The notes: a model not told the origin generated them from the letters alone. A stretch of 64,000 bases of DNA from Lytechinus pictus (GCF_037042905.1 NC_087256.1:29352001-29416000), one strand, 5' to 3'; positions 44,033-58,321 are shown, counted from the stretch's first letter. Numbers and translations are program-made.

Positions 44033-45370
44033 ATACTTTCAAACGTTTTGACGTTTTCAATCGAAATAAGGTATCACGGCTATCATTACATTGGGTGGTT
44101 TCATTCACAGTTTAAGCTGTTGGAAACGTTCCTTTCTACCACACTTCTCAAAGTGTTCTACTCTAGGAAACACGTGTTTTGAGAACGTCGTCAAATTACT
44201 ATACTTTGGTGGGCTGGTATCATCTCACCTGAAGCAAACTTCACATTGTGTCTTCCACTTTATATCATATTCAAGTCCGTACTACCCTTTTTCTCACGGT
44301 CATTTCACCAAGAGAAAAATCTAAAATACCGCTTGTGCTAGCCAAATTAGTTTTGTGATAATATCTGTGTGATTTTGCGTATATTGTGTCAAATGTTGGG
44401 ATCATGCAATAATTGAAACACTTTGAATATATTGGATGATTGTCCGTCGGATGTCTCTACACGCATAAAGTCAGTAAGTGCAGATTGGCTTATCAAGTTT
44501 TATATCAACCAACCCCCGCTTCACATCTTTTCCCGTATTTCAAGAGTTATCAACACATTCTTTTCGCTATAACAGTTCAGTTTTCATCATGATTATCATA
44601 TGATCTGAATTAAAATAGTGATCATATTCATGATCTCGGATCAGAGACAGATCACCTAATTCGTCCTCATGACGGATTAAATTTCTAGTTGTTATTGTGT
44701 TTATCGTCAGAAGCATGCATCGTCACCGTTATCATCATGACAGCCACCTTTCGCAATCCTCACGGACGCTAATATTAGGGTCCCCTAACACAAAAGTTAA
44801 CGCTTAATCATACACTTTCTTTTTAAGATTGATTGTACATTATAGTCAATAGAATCAAACGTAGAAAACTGCTCTACAATCAATGCTAAGATTTGTGTTA
44901 CAGGGGGGTTACAGGCCCTACAGATGCTTTTCGTGTGCAAAATTCTTTCCCGCGACACCCGCACCATACATGCATGTACATTACGACTGATGGCTGGAGA
45001 TATTCGAAATGCAGGACCTACAATAGATTATGACATGGATAAGAAAGTGGTTTTTCAAACGAATCGAGTACATATTGAGTGAGGAAAAAGTTACTGAATT
45101 AAGGCTTAGATATAGATCATTACAGTCCATCGAATCGATATTGCATTTAATGTGGATTATTGGTGGATGACTGGCAATTGATTCCATGGGTCAGATCAAC
45201 TCTCTAGCCGAACCCATTTCGCATATGTACACAGCGTATGCAATACGTTTGCATGCGGGTTTCTTTTGCTTCTTTTGTTCACTCCTTCTACACAAACGAT
45301 ACGCCTCTAGCACACGATGTAAAGGGTATTATGTTTTACTTTCCCCAGAAATGGGGGTTAGATTCAAATT
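44033..45370. other. No recognisable feature, copy 2
   Basis: Matches 14291-15629 nearly base for base. Non-coding. Confidence 0.5.
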
Positions 45371-45677
45371 CCGGGGGGACCACTTCCATTGATGAGTGGA
45401 TACCAGGCACGACCATGGGGTTTCGAAAAGTACCCTAAACAAGGGAAGCAAGTCTTTTCCAGATTATGAAGATGCATCTTTTAACAATTATTTGGCTTGT
45501 AAAACCCTACAAGTATTGGAAATATATCCCTTTTTTCAGTATTTTAATCATCGTTTTTGACACCTTTATAACGCTACATAATTAGGCCTATATGCGTAAC
45601 GTACTTGCCCACTCTTTCCCTTTTTACGCGTGGTCGCGCCTGGTATACCCACTCTTCAATGGAAGTGGGCCCCCCGG
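45371..45677. mobile_element. Foldback D, copy 2
   Basis: Same inverted arms as 15630-15936. Confidence 0.75.
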
Positions 45678-46969
45678 GCGGCCTCTCGAGCTCTGGGAGG
45701 AACCAAATGTGGCTTTGGAAAGTCGTCCTAAATCGGATATCGCTGTTACCATAGTAGCAACCAGAATTTTGCACACGAAACGCAGATTAAATGTTTCCGT
45801 TCCAGATGCGAAACGAAAAAAAATCTCATATCACACAATTTGCATTGCAGGACAGAGTTTTACGACCATGACGACGGGCCCAAAAGTCTCTTCCAAAATC
45901 AACTACCGTCGCAAATAAGCGTTCGCGTTCTCCAACGAAAGGTCGGGAATATCATACAATTTCTGTTGAACGTAATCAATGCGATACAGTTTGATTATAC
46001 CATTAGTTCAATTATCTCAACCCAGTAACTTACAGAATAATGGGATCTCGATTCTTTCAAACGACGCGTTTTCAGGATTGCGCCACATAATTGAAATCTT
46101 ACCTTAAGTGTAGCTGAAACAAAAAACGGCTGCTTTCGACTCGCCTTACAGCCACCGTAGAGCAAATGTGACTGATAAAAGTAGCTATAAGTTTAGTTAT
46201 TTATTTTATTTATTTATCTATATATTTATTTAAAAAATATTTATGCAGGATAAACATGTTCAGATAATTTGGTTTTCGACATGGTCCTGTAGACATACAA
46301 AATATCTCACAAGGTACAGAAAAAATGCTTTAAAAATCTGAGAAAAAAAATCAAACATTCTTTTTTTTGTATAGGCGGCCCGTCATATACTCTACTCCAA
46401 GACAAAGCACACCGCTCACTCAGTATAAGGCCATATTATCTGTCTTTTCGCTTTCGTTTTGAAACAGCAACCTCGGAAATAACAAAATATCAACGCTTCC
46501 AGAAGTGGTCTTCAAAAAATCAGGCCGTCTGAGATCGCTGTGAGTAATTCGAAAGGGGATTACGACAGTTAGCTACAGAGCCTCCCTGCTAAACAGATTC
46601 AATTCCAAATCGTAATAACGTCATCATCGGCTGTGACTTGAAGCCGATTTGGACTTTACCAAAGGGCTTGCCGCAAAGTAAAAAAATGATTTAAGTTTTC
46701 CTAACGATATGCCAAACTTTATTAAAAATAATTTTACTTCTTGGAACTTTCATATTTGATGCATAATGCGATTTTTTTTTAAATCGCGTCGCACCGGCCG
46801 GATCGCATATGCATGTGAGCGCTATTGTGCTCTCAGAATATACCGCCCCTGAAGACAAGTCAAATGAATGATAAAACAACTATGTATATATATATTTTTT
46901 TTGTTTTATGTTACTAAGAAAAAAAAAGCGATATTGTATTGAATGGGTGTATTGAATGAATTCAATAAA
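45678..46969. other. Non-coding, copy 2
   Basis: Matches 15937-17229. TTTA stretch near 46197-46240. Nothing else recognised. Confidence 0.45.
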
Positions 46970-47503
46970 TAACAACTTAATAAAAAAAATAATAATGCCT
47001 TCGTGATACGGAAAGCGCTGATTTGTCGCCAATCTCGTCAGAATGGTCCATGGAGATATACTTATACTTACTTAGGGATACTTTTTTTACCTCAGGTACC
47101 AATTTAGTGGCCCTTCTCTGTACATTTTCTAATGCATGAATATGTTTCTTCAAGTAAGGACTCCATACGGCATGTGCATACTCTAAATGTGGTCTGATCA
47201 AAGCTATATAGGAGTAAAAAGTTCCCCTTGCTAAACAAATGTTCGTCTTATCAGATTCATTAACCTATTGGATTTATTGATCTTTGCCTGAAAATGTTGG
47301 TCAAAAGTAAGCTTTGTGTCAATGATCACGCCTAAATCTTTACTTGTTTCAACTTGTAATAGATTATGTGTAGCATTACCGTGTGTCATTGTGCAGCCAT
47401 TAAATTCATCGTTCTTTTTTCCAATTGTAAGTACACAACATTTATCTGGGTGGAACTTTTCTAACAGCCACTTGTCAGACCAGGAAACAAGACGATCTAA
47501 AGC
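46970..47503 (-). pseudogene. LINE-A fragment 1, copy 2
   Basis: Antisense RT C-terminal part as in 17230-17763; one frame (46977-47201) stays open with [17 protein letters not shown] and VQRRATKL. Confidence 0.8.
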
Positions 47504-48029
47504 TTTGTTGGAGCGGTCGTGGAGCGGAGAGAAAAAATCATCACCGCTCGCTACCGTTCACCACCGTTTAACCAAAGTTGGCCTCCGTTAAGGCAACGCC
47601 AAATACGCTCGGCCACCGCTGATGGCCCCTCCTACCGCTCCGAAAGTTTTGAGCTGCTCAAAATATTGCGAGCGGTGAGGAGCGGGCAATTTTCCGCTCC
47701 AGCAAAGTTGACTACTGCTCTAACAACGCCCAGTCAAAGTTTGGCACCGCTAGACGAAAGTTCGTGAACGCTTGGGTCCTCTAGGCCAACCCAGAAATCT
47801 TGAACGCTGGACAACCGCTGCTTCGCCAGCGTTGCCCGGCTGGTGATTAAACGGTTCACAAACTTTGTATATTGGTGGAGCGGTTGTAAGCGTTTTCCGA
47901 GCGGACACGGGATTGCTGGAACAGTGCTGGGCGTTAAAGTAGCGATCCATTGCGGTGATGAACCTTGGTTTAGCGTTGGTATGGAGGTGTCGGAGCGGTA
48001 CCAGAATTTGGCTATAAATACGGGGAGAA

Positions 48030-49422
48030 ATGAATAAGGAGCTCACTGTTTTAACTTATTTCTCTGATTTTATTTATAGACAAATGGACAAAGGTCAAAT
48101 GACAGGCGCAGTCTTTATAGACCTGCGCAAGGCATTCGATTCAGTAGACCGTAAAATTTTGATAGAAAAACTACGTAAATATGGTATACTTGGAAAGGAA
48201 AGACATTGGTTTATCGAATACTTAACTAATCGGAAACAAAAAGTGGTATTAGGGAAATATGAGTCTGATTGGGGTACCACTGTGTCAGGTGTACCACAAG
48301 GCGCCAATTTGGGCCCGTTATTGTTCACTATTATGGTAAATGACCTTCCAAATGTGGTATCCGAATGCCAAGTGATGCTATACGCAGACGATGCTGTTCT
48401 GTTTTTCAGTAGTCAAAGCAGTGATGAAATTGAATCAGCCTTGAATTTTGATTTAAAACAAGTACACAAATGGTTAAAAGAGAACAATCTTACGTTAAAT
48501 ACAAACAAAATTGAATTTATGTTGTTTGGATCACAAATAAAATTGGCTAAACTTGAAAAAAATATTTCCATTAGAGTTAACCAACAACAAATTTTACAGG
48601 TCTACACTTACAGATACTAAGGGGTTTGGCTAGATCCAACATTAAATTGGAAAGAACATCTGACAAAAACCAGTAAAAAAATAGGATCGAGGATAGCATT
48701 ACTTGGTCGTTCGAGAAGATACTTACCTCTGGAAGGATTAAAACTCCTTGCTAATGCATTGATTTTACCTTTGTTTGAATACTGCAGTAATACCTGGTCA
48801 AGTTGTGCTCAGAACACAAAATATATCATAATTAAACAACACAAAAAAATGGCCAGGGTAATTTTGGGAGCCAATCTAAGAACTCCTACCCAAACTAATT
48901 TAAACAAACTGAAATGGGTTCCAATCGAAGATAGATATATTTTAAATAGAAATATTTTAAATGTAAAATGATATTTTCTGTATTCTTTAATCAAAATCCA
49001 GCCTATTTGTTAAATATCTTTAAAAAATCTGAAACTGTACATAGTATTCGTACTCGTAGTGCACAAAGCACAGGTTTGATTTTACCCAAAATTCGAACAG
49101 AAATGGGCAAACAGAGTTTTTCATTTGCTGGTGCATTCATTTGGAACAATTTACCAAATTTTTTAAGAAATGCCCAATCCGAATCCTCATTTAGTCTTTT
49201 ATTTTGGCGTTATAATAATCTTAATTTATAGACTGGCCCTTATGTGTTGTTCTTTTCTTTACAGTTTGTTCGTTTCAACTTACATTGTACACTATTTTAC
49301 CCATGTTTGTTATATGTTTGTATTTTTGTTGTAGGGCCTCCAAGGACAACAGTATACCAATTACTGATGGAGCCACCCTACTAAAAAAAGACTTATAAAT
49401 AAATAAAAATAAATAAATAAAT
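48030..49422 (+). pseudogene. LINE-C, 5'-truncated RT, copy 2
   Basis: Frames 48030-48620, 48759-48971 and 48968-49231. It differs from copy 1 by a 4-nt change near 48612 and a short insertion near 48935 that splits the second frame. RT motifs A, B (PQGA) and C (YADD) as in copy 1. Confidence 0.8.
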
Positions 49423-49527
49423 TTGGAATCGAAATGGGATGATAATCCATGTTTTTTGCATTTACATGAGAAACGTTTTGATTTCCATTCAAATTCTATC
49501 ATCATCATTTCGCCCGGTGTCTAAGCT

Positions 49528-50212
49528 TTAAAGCCCCCTCACACCTGACCGAATGTAAGCGGACGAAGGGTGACGAATGGGAAAATGAACGAAATGCACG
49601 CGAATTCAACGAACATTTCCGTTAAATCATGCGATCAGTAACTATTGTCAAATTTTATCAACAAACGGTAAGCGAAGGATAAATATGACATGCACATTAA
49701 GGATATCGATTTTTCTGTTCACCTCTTTGAGAAAATTGCTGCCGAAGGTGAGCGAAGGGTTGATATAACCCAATAAGACGAAGGAAGAGTGAGCAATGGT
49801 TTGATATGGCGTGCGATTAGAAACGAAGACGAGGGAATAGATCGTGTTGCTTCGTCACGGGTTCTTTCGAGATCGGTCCACTTTGGCAAAAGCGCGAAGA
49901 GGGACTATGTGCGACAAAAACATACGAACGATAAACGAACGATTACCGCAGACTAAATAAGAGATGCGAATTAAAACAGATGACCAACGATTTTTCAATT
50001 CGTCGGGAAATTTTAAACAAGTTCAAAATTTCCGCGCGATCGAATTTGAATAATCGCAGCTGTTAGTTCAGAAGATGTACGAACCCAAACACGAAAGGTA
50101 AATATGATTTATTATCAGTTACCATTGAAAACGATTTTTGAAAAATGCCTTTCGCCAGCCATCGCAAGGCATATTTCAGGCAATTCGGTTAGGTGTGAGG
50201 GGGCCTTTTTAA
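49528..50212. mobile_element. Foldback C, copy 2
   Basis: As 19781-20488 but with about 24 bp missing after gatc (near 49843) and two extra T at the right end. Confidence 0.75.
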
Positions 50213-50960
50213 TTCGATACCAAATTTAGCTGCCCGTTTTTGCCCGTTTTTATGTTAGAGCCGATTTTACTTGAGACATCACCCCCCAAAACCTGTTAAA
50301 AAACGGTCATTTTTATACCGCGCAGTCATCGCAGCGCACCGTGTGGGGTGTACATTGCCGTTCATTTTTGCAATTTTGCACGGCGGGGACGATTCCCCTT
50401 CCATTCCATGAAATTCCGGGCATAATGTAAACAAAATGAAGGTTGATAACGCATATAAGGGCTACCCAGCCCTCTTCCAGAGATTAAAGTTACTCGTAGA
50501 ATATTCAGCCAAAAACATTCATCATAGTAAAACATTCATTGTGTTATATACTCTGCGTTTTAACCAAGTCTACACAGCTTGATAAAGCGCGGTTAATATT
50601 TTTCAGATTTTAAAGTATTTTTTAATCTAATGATCATTTTGATGCCATGAAATTATTTTCAGGATCTCATACACACTTTTTAGGCATGTGAGAAGCATAA
50701 ACCAACGTTCACTCTGATCATTCTTAAAGTAACACAACACAAAGTATATAAACTTCACATTGTTTAGCGTAATTTTTCTTTTCACAGATAGGTTTTAAGC
50801 AGCCAATCAAACTTTGTTATCAAAGTGACGTCATACGGGCTTTAAATTATGTTTAGTCGATTCTACGCCCAAAATTACCCTTAATCTACATGTTAAAATA
50901 AAAATATAACATGGAAAATAATTTTGGCGCACTTTCAACTCATTCTAGCTGGCCCACTGT
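50213..50960. other. Unassigned sequence within foldback B, copy 2
   Basis: Matches 20489-21236. Non-coding. Confidence 0.45.
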
Positions 50961-51184
50961 TCGACGCCCGCATGCGCAGAACTCCTCTCTATCAACGCTC
51001 GAGTCACTGCTAAACCAACGCTAAAGCTACACTGGCTTCAGCGGTGCACCGCTAAGGCAACGCCCATGTTTTCGATTTTTTTCCCGAATTTTGTGAGCGG
51101 TGACGAGCGTTGTCGAAATTCGACCCTCTCTCCCTATTGCTCCACGACCGCTCCAACAACGCTCGGGCGGTGTGACCAGGCCTT

Positions 51185-51717
51185 AAGACTGCCTGTCATA
51201 GCTCGGCATCATTATCATTCCATGTTTATATATCTTCGTATCATCTGCAAATAAATAAATATTACTTGACGAAATCTGATCCGGCAGATCATTGATGTAC
51301 ATGACAAAAAGCAGGGGTCCGAGGACACTCCCTTGCGGAATTCCGCTAGTAACATCAGCCCAGTCAGAGAAGGCACCTTTAACACAAACACGGTGCTTCC
51401 TACCGACCAAAACATATCTGACCCACTCACATATGGGCTTGGATATGCCAAATCCTTCTACTTTGGCTAAAAGCCTCTGGTGCGGGACCTTATCAAAGGC
51501 CTTCATGAAGTTTACAGGTATATGACGTCAACTGCACCGCCAACCTCCAACATTATTGTCCAATCATCTAAAACATTGAGCAACTGCAACATAGTGGATC
51601 GACCAGATACAAATCCAAATTGGTTCACACTGAGAAGGTTGTTGCTTCTCACATGCTCATAATATTTCGTCCCCTAGAATAGACTCCATGATTTTACATA
51701 CAAGTAAGACTTATAGG
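51185..51717 (-). pseudogene. LINE-A fragment 2, copy 2
   Basis: Antisense RT core as in 21461-21993 (PQGS and FADD motifs visible). Confidence 0.85.
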
Positions 51718-52267
51718 GAGTGGCGTAACTACGGGGGGGCACGTGCCCCCCCAATCGGCTGACAAAAAAAAAACGGGGAAAAGGAGAAAAAGAGGGAGAA
51801 AGGAAGAGAAACGAAGTGGGAAAGAAGACATAATTGTTCATTATAATGTTATATTATATCATAATTATGTTATGTTATATTACATAAGAAACATTTTTTT
51901 TCATAACTTTATGAAACATAATTCGCTCAGGGTCTATGTCTTCATTGTTCCTGGTGCTCGCGTTGTCTGTTTACCGAGATATATAATCCTGTTATACTTA
52001 AACCTCCCGTTTTCAAGTCAATATACACCAAACTGCCAAATATATTTCCTCGCACTTCGAGTTATTGTTTTATGTACAATAGTATGCTTCTTTTTCATGA
52101 CTACTTAAAGTGATTGCCCCATTTTAAGGTCTTGATATAAAACATTTCCTGTCCGTGCTTACGTTCGCAGTAGTGGATTGGTGAAATATGTCTGCTCTCA
52201 ATGAATTCCTAGAATCAGTCCTTAAATGTCCCTCTTTCTAATCTTAATATCAAAAATTTTCATACTA
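51718..52267. mobile_element. Retroposon-like insert with 19-bp target duplication, copy 2
   Basis: Flanked by tacaagtaagacttatagg at 51699-51717 and 52268-52286. 550 bp; shorter than copy 1 mainly by loss of a G-run repeat at its start. Confidence 0.75.
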
Positions 52268-53585
52268 TACAAGTAAGACTTATAGGTCTGTAGTTTAACG
52301 GGAGTTTGCGATCTCCCTTCTTGAAAACTGCACTAACATTGGCTTTCTTCCACATACTTGGGACTACGCCTGATGCAAGTGAGTTCGAGTAGATAATACT
52401 CAAAGGTTTTGCAAGAACAGATTCCAGTTCAAGCAAAACACGTGGATGTAACCCGTCCGGACCTGGTGATTTAGAAACATTCATTTTTTTTAATTTTTGC
52501 AATAGACATTCTTCAGTAATAATTACTGTGTCCAAAATAGGGACATCATGGCGTTGAACAGAAGGGATAGGTCCATCAGGATCTATAGTAAATACACTAG
52601 AAAAGTGTTTCAACAGTGCATTTTGATTTCTCTACATCAGATTTTGTCTTAATGAATCCAGTATATTTTCGTAATAGAGGTGGTATTCCACACTTAACTT
52701 TTGTCTTGAATTTTGCATACTGCCAGAATTTCTTAGGATTAGACCTAACCTCCTTGGCAATGTTTGACTCGTATCTTTTCTGACAATATCTTGCAGCTGC
52801 CTTTGCTTTATTTCTGATTGTGTTATAAATTTTCTTTTTCTCTACAGTTTTGTCCCTAATATACATTTCCCATGCTCTGTGCTTTTTCTTTATCAACTTC
52901 AAGTGTCATAATCCACTGGAAAATCACTACCCTTGCCCCATGTACGTCTACCACTTGTTTCAATAGGAGGATTACATTCTTCCTTAGCACAATCGATTAT
53001 ACTTAAAAGATTAGACCACTGCTGATATCAACATCACTCATTGCTGAAAGTTCTTCCTCCCAAGGAATGGCACTTAATTTCTCTCTCATACCTCTAAAGT
53101 TTCCTTTATCATACACAAAACGTTTTTCACCTTTGAATTACAATCGGCATAACAAAGCAAATCAAAAACCAAGACTGAGTGATCACCGAGTCCCAAGGGA
53201 CTGCAATGTTTTCAATTGGCAACCATGCCTTCTTCACTAGTAAATATCAAATCAAGAACATTTGGTCTAGCATTGAATCTAAACCTCGTAGGATTTGTAA
53301 CTTGTTGAAAGAGGAAAGCATCTCTAACACATTCAATGAATCTCAATTCTTCACTAGCTTCACTCTTTGAAGTAGTCCAAGAATTCCAATCAATCTCAGG
53401 GTAGTTAAAATCACCCATTAAGTATGTGGTCATATAATTTAACTCTGAAACCTGCGAGATCAGCCGACAGAGATTCTCATTATTCCCACAAGCAGCACTA
53501 TCACTCCTATAAATGCCACCAATCAACAACTTATCAGATTGCTTCAAACACAACTCGATATGATATCGATCATATATATTTTTTT
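52268..53585 (-). pseudogene. LINE-A fragment 3, copy 2
   Basis: Antisense endonuclease end (53212-53553) and RT fingers (52260-52902) as in 22550-23863. Confidence 0.85.
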
Positions 53586-54109
53586 AAACAAGTAAAATAG
53601 CTATCCCTTCTGACAACAGCATCAGAATTGCTCCCAGCACCATTTGCAAGTCCTCTCAAACAGTGGATGACTCTTCATTTTCTGGAAACTCTCTCCCATG
53701 TTCGAAGTGTCCTTCCCTGGAAAGCAAGCTAAAAGAGTCTTCAGTGATCATCGATGCAAAAAAGACAGCTTGTGCATTTCTCAACTACGAGCATGAAAAT
53801 GTATCTTATAAGATGCACAAGGTAAATCGAGAACTTGAGACTCTGAAGCGGCAATACTAATCTAATCTGAACACCTCTGCTGACCTGAAGGTTAAAATAA
53901 CGGACCTTGAACTGAGATGCACGTCCATCCTCTCCTCAAATGATCATCTGCATGCTTTATGTCTGCACCATGGTATCATACCACCTGACTCTATCCCCCT
54001 GGGCAGTGCGGGTGGTCCACCTAAGGCCTCAAGTACTCTGAATAGAGGGACCTCTCAGGTCCTGAAAGAACCAGTTACCACCTCCAATCAGTTTTCTGTT
54101 CTCTGCGAT

Positions 54110-55441
54110 TTGCCAGAAGCCACAAAGGGCTGCCCCTCTACCTCCTTCCCTGTCACCTCCCATCGTTTGAAGAAACAAAAACCGCCAACTGCATCTAACT
54201 CTCCTCGATCCAAGAGGTCTCATGCAACATATGCCCCTCGAATCGATGCAGTTTACAGCCCTACTCTCCGAAAATCCCCTCAAAGAAGACCCCCTCCTCC
54301 ACTTCGTGAACAGAGACAGACCCCTCTCCCCACTGGGAATCCCCGTGGCTCCCCACCGCCTGTCAGCAATGTCCGCGCCTCTGTGGATCCACCCCTCCCG
54401 ACCTTCAGAGCCAACAATATCACACCCCGCAGACGTTCATCCCCCCATCCTGTCTCTCCAAACTATGTTGCTCCTGTTTACGCACCGCCAAGTGACTTAC
54501 CTCCGTGCCCTCCGTTCCCTAGACATATGAACTCCTTCACTTCATCTCCAGTGTCTACACTCCCGGGGCATACGTCCCATGGCCAGAACGATGCTGCTGG
54601 CTCATCCTATAGAGCCTCCCTCGCTGACCACTCGCTGCATACTGCTTTTGATGTCTCTCCCAACAACGCTTCTTTCATACCACCTCCTACTCTTAATCGC
54701 AGCGTCAGGATGAATATCGGCAAATCCTCCCCAACTTTAGCTCTTCCTGTTAGTGAGGGTTCCTCTCTACCGTCACATTCTCCCTTGCTCGCCAGCGTGA
54801 AGTCAGCAATATCCTCTGATGGCAAAGAACAGCACAGTCCCTCGCACCCTTCACAGGGGTCTGCTAGTGGCATCTCTCTCCCCTCCCCATGTCCCTCGAC
54901 AGCTAGCACTTCTGTCCCCATCTCTGCGCCAACGACAGCGGTAGCTATTAACTTATCAGGCTCGCACTCACCGCCTCCTACTGGTCCTCAAAAGCAAACT
55001 AGTGATACGCTGATCTCCTCCCCCAACTCCAGGAACTCGCTCAACTCCTCGCACCACCCTCCCTCTGGCAAACCAAATCCTCTCACCAATGCTGCCCAGG
55101 TGAAGGCAGCAAACGTTACGAAACATTCCAATCACTACAGACATCTTCATAGTACCTCTATTTCACAAGCTCCCAGTACTCATCAGCATGTACCGCCAGC
55201 AGAATTTGTCTCCCAAGACTCCCTCCTGGATTTTCGCCAGGGCCGGGCCTCTCTGCGCACTCATATACAGCTCATGGAAACAGTGTACTATGCTGCAGCC
55301 CATGCCTTAAACAACCTGACTATCCCATATGTGTACCACGACAAAGTAATGATCTCCCAACTTCACATGATCCACCACCAGATCCTGGGAGCCACGCAAG
55401 CCAGTTTGAACCTCCTCCCCGCTCACCCCCAGTCAAATTAG
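54110..55441 (+). pseudogene. LINE-D ORF1-like protein, copy 2
   Basis: 443-codon Pro/Ser/Thr-rich frame, as 24391-25704 with 18 extra bp near 55019. The upstream coiled-coil-like part is at 53663-53860. The frame is likely not translated, since the element lacks its 5' and 3' ends. Confidence 0.6.
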
Positions 55442-57271
55442 GAACTCTCAATTCCCGTGGCCTTTCTTCCAGTGCTAACTTCATCACCTACCTCCTTCAT
55501 GACTTGGATTTTTTGGCAATCCAGGAACACTGTCTGAATGTATATAACTGTGGCAAACTCTCCAGCATAGACTCTTCCTTCTCAACTTTCAGCAAGTGCC
55601 AGGAAGATATTCCCCTTCACAACCTTTGGCAGTATACATGAGATTCCCTATTCCTCATCAAGAATCCAAGTTCTATCAACACGTCACCTTCCCGTCAGGC
55701 ATGAATCTCACCTTCATAAACTGCTACCTCCCATGTAGCTCCTCTCAAGATGACCTGGCCGAATATAGCCTATGCCTATCCACCATCTCCATCATTATCT
55801 CTTCCCACACTAACTCTCTTATTGTCATAGTTGGGGACTTCAACGCTGACATATCTAGTCCTTCGCCAAAAAAGAAATCTGCTATTCTGCTCAACGAGTT
55901 CATTTGTGAAAATGGTCTAGCCAGTCTCCTACAAGATGTGGGCTCAAAGGAGCCAGATGATGGTTCACGCACCTCATTGATTGATGGTTTCTTAGTACCA
56001 GCTCACTCTTTCAGCCTCTTCAGCAAACCAGCAATCCTGAAAGAGCATCCACTTAACACATCTGACCATCGGCCAGTTATTGTATCACTTCACCCTCCTC
56101 ACCAATCTGGTATAGTCTTCGCCTCATCATCCTCTGCTCCCATTGCTGAAGGAATTCAACGCATTTCCATCTCTTGGCCCTCTGACTCTGCTATCATCCG
56201 AGATAAATATACCATCCCTCTTGATTCCATGTCCGCCAAGATCTTTCTCAATTTAGACTCTCTGGAGCTTTCTTCCATAGACATTGACTCCATCTTCAAT
56301 ATCCTCCAGAAGAATATGCTTACTCTCTCTCTTGAACTTCCCCACAAAGTTAATTCAAAGAAAAGGTCTGGTAAACAAGAATGGTCACACGCTGTGAGCG
56401 AAGCATATGCCATCTCCCTCTCTACCTGGAAAGCGTGGAGGAATGCTGGCAAACCTACAGGCAAACAACAACTCACTCAGATCCAAGTACCTTACCGCCA
56501 AGAAGAACTTCCACAAATCCCTTAGGCAGTCCTCTGCTAAGGTTAAACTCAACACAAGATTGGAGATTGAAGGTGCCCAATCTCGTAATGCTCCTATTTT
56601 CTATAAGTTAGTCAACAAGCGAAAATCAAGTAATGCTCCAACTCAAAATCTAGCCTACTTAGAATATGACAACACACGCTTCACAGGAGAGCAGGTCATC
56701 GAAGGTTGGCAGAGATACTTCTCCATGCTCTCTGCCTGCCCTCTCAACCCAGCTGAAACCCCTGTAGAAGACCCGGACATCAATCATTCCCCCTCTCAGT
56801 CCTCTAGTTCCTGCCACTCCAAGGTAGCCTCCTCGTCATACCCACCCCTCCACTCTGGTACCGCCTCCACTCCTCAACAAGTTACTCTTACCCTGGAAGA
56901 TATAGACAATGCAATAGCCTTACTCAGACCAAAGAAAGCCCCTGGATCGGATAACATAACCTCCAATCATGTCAAGCATTCAGGACCTATTACCCGCAGA
57001 CTGCTTCTTCTTCTCATTCAATCTTGCATCAGAATTTGATACATCCCCTCCTCTCTGAAAGATGCCCTCATTATTCCCTTGCACAAAGGCAAAGGTAAAC
57101 CCATACATGATCCATCTAGTTACCGGGGTATCTCCCTTACCTCGTGCATGTCCAAACTGCTGGAGAATGTTCTGAAGCCCCATATTGAAAAGCCTCTCTC
57201 CTCTGTCAATGTTCCGGACGAGCTTCAATTCGGGTTCCAGGCAGGAAAATCGTGTACTCTAACTTTTCTAA
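55441..57271 (+). pseudogene. LINE-D ORF2, endonuclease and partial RT, copy 2
   Basis: As 25704-27590 with two private lesions: a 56-bp deletion at about 55629 between cctt repeats, removing the GRGKGG-containing part of the endonuclease, and a TGA at 57037-57039 in the RT fingers where copy 1 has Gly. It ends at the same unit junction. Confidence 0.85.
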
Positions 57272-57282
57272 CCCTAGCTCAT

Positions 57283-57642
57283 GGAGCATTTTTACCCAAT
57301 ATTTTTTAGAGTGTAATAGTTACACCACTGGCGTGTAGAAAGAGGGGAAACGAAAAAAAAGTAAGGAAATTTTGTTGAAATGTTATATTTTCTGAATATT
57401 GTGTCAAAATCTTTCTCCAAATTATTTATTTTATTTAGAAAGGTGCATTTGGGGCCTATTCGCTTTGCTAGCTCATAAAATTTCAGAAGTTTTGCCCAAT
57501 ACGCCATTTTTGCCCCTCAAATTTATTATTTTCTCCTTGCGCCACTTTGTAACAAAGTGAATCAGGCCGGATGACAAGGGAGAGAGAAGGTGTCGTTTTC
57601 CGTATAGCACAAACTTTAAGGCCAATATAAAAACGGTTACAA
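57283..57642. other. MITE stub and spacer, copy 3
   Basis: Identical in layout to 27602-27961. Non-coding. Confidence 0.7.
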
Positions 57643-58321
57643 TTCGTAATTCCAAAGGTTCGTTTTTCCGAAGGTTCGTTATTCCAAAGGTTCGTAATTC
57701 CGAAGGTTCGTTTTTCCGAAGGTTCGTTATTCCGAAGGTTCGTAATTCCGAAACACGTAAATTTCTTATACCTCGATGTTCGTTAATCCGAAAACGAAAA
57801 AGGGTTCGTTAATCCGGAGATTTGTGGCGTTATTTAGAAGGTTCGTCAGTCCGAAAACGAAATAAGGTTCGTTATTCCAAAGGTTCGTAAGTCCGAAAAC
57901 GAAATAAGGTTCGTTATTCCGAAGGTTCGTTCATCCGAAAACGAAATAAGGTTCGTTGTTCCAAGGTTCGTCAGTCCGAAAACGAAATAAGGTTCGTTGT
58001 TCCAAGGTTCGTCAGTCCGAAAACGAAATAAGGTTCGTTATTCCGAAGGTCCGATTATCCGAAAACGATATAAGGGTCTTTGTTCCGAAGGTTCGTCAGT
58101 CCGAAAACGAAATAAGGTTCGTTATTCCGAAGGTTCTATAATCCGAAAACGAAATAAGGTTCGTTGTTCCGAAGGTTCGTTAATTCGAAAACGAAATAAG
58201 GTTCGTTGTTCCGAAGGTTCGTTTATCCGAAAAAGAAATAAGGTTCGTTGTTTCGAAGGTTCGCTAATCCGAAAAATAAGGTTCTTTTTTCCGAAGGTTC
58301 GTTAATTCGAGAATGAAATAA
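57643..58321. repeat. Minisatellite, copy 3
   Basis: Same length and unit order as copy 2, showing that copies 2 and 3 separated recently. Confidence 0.9.

Larger units (their letters stand above)
47504..51184. mobile_element. Foldback B with nested insertions, copy 2
   Basis: Same ends and nesting order as 17764-21460: left arm, LINE-C, foldback C, unassigned block, right arm ending GGTGTGACCAGGCCTTAA. Confidence 0.75.
27591..57271. repeat. Large tandem unit, copy 2 (29.7 kb)
   Basis: Begins with ccctagctcat fused to the MITE right arm and ends at the identical LINE-D RT junction. Relative to copy 1 it has LINE-E (31343-35613) and an 817-bp segment (29281-30097). It carries one intact GPCR. 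Confidence 0.9.

Noticed and set aside
7881..57272. The copy 1-to-2 GPCR spacing and the copy 2-to-3 junction spacing are both exactly 29681 bp
   Set aside because: Intermediate landmarks have offsets from 29681 to about 29742; several indels cancel by chance, so this is coincidence rather than a fixed period.
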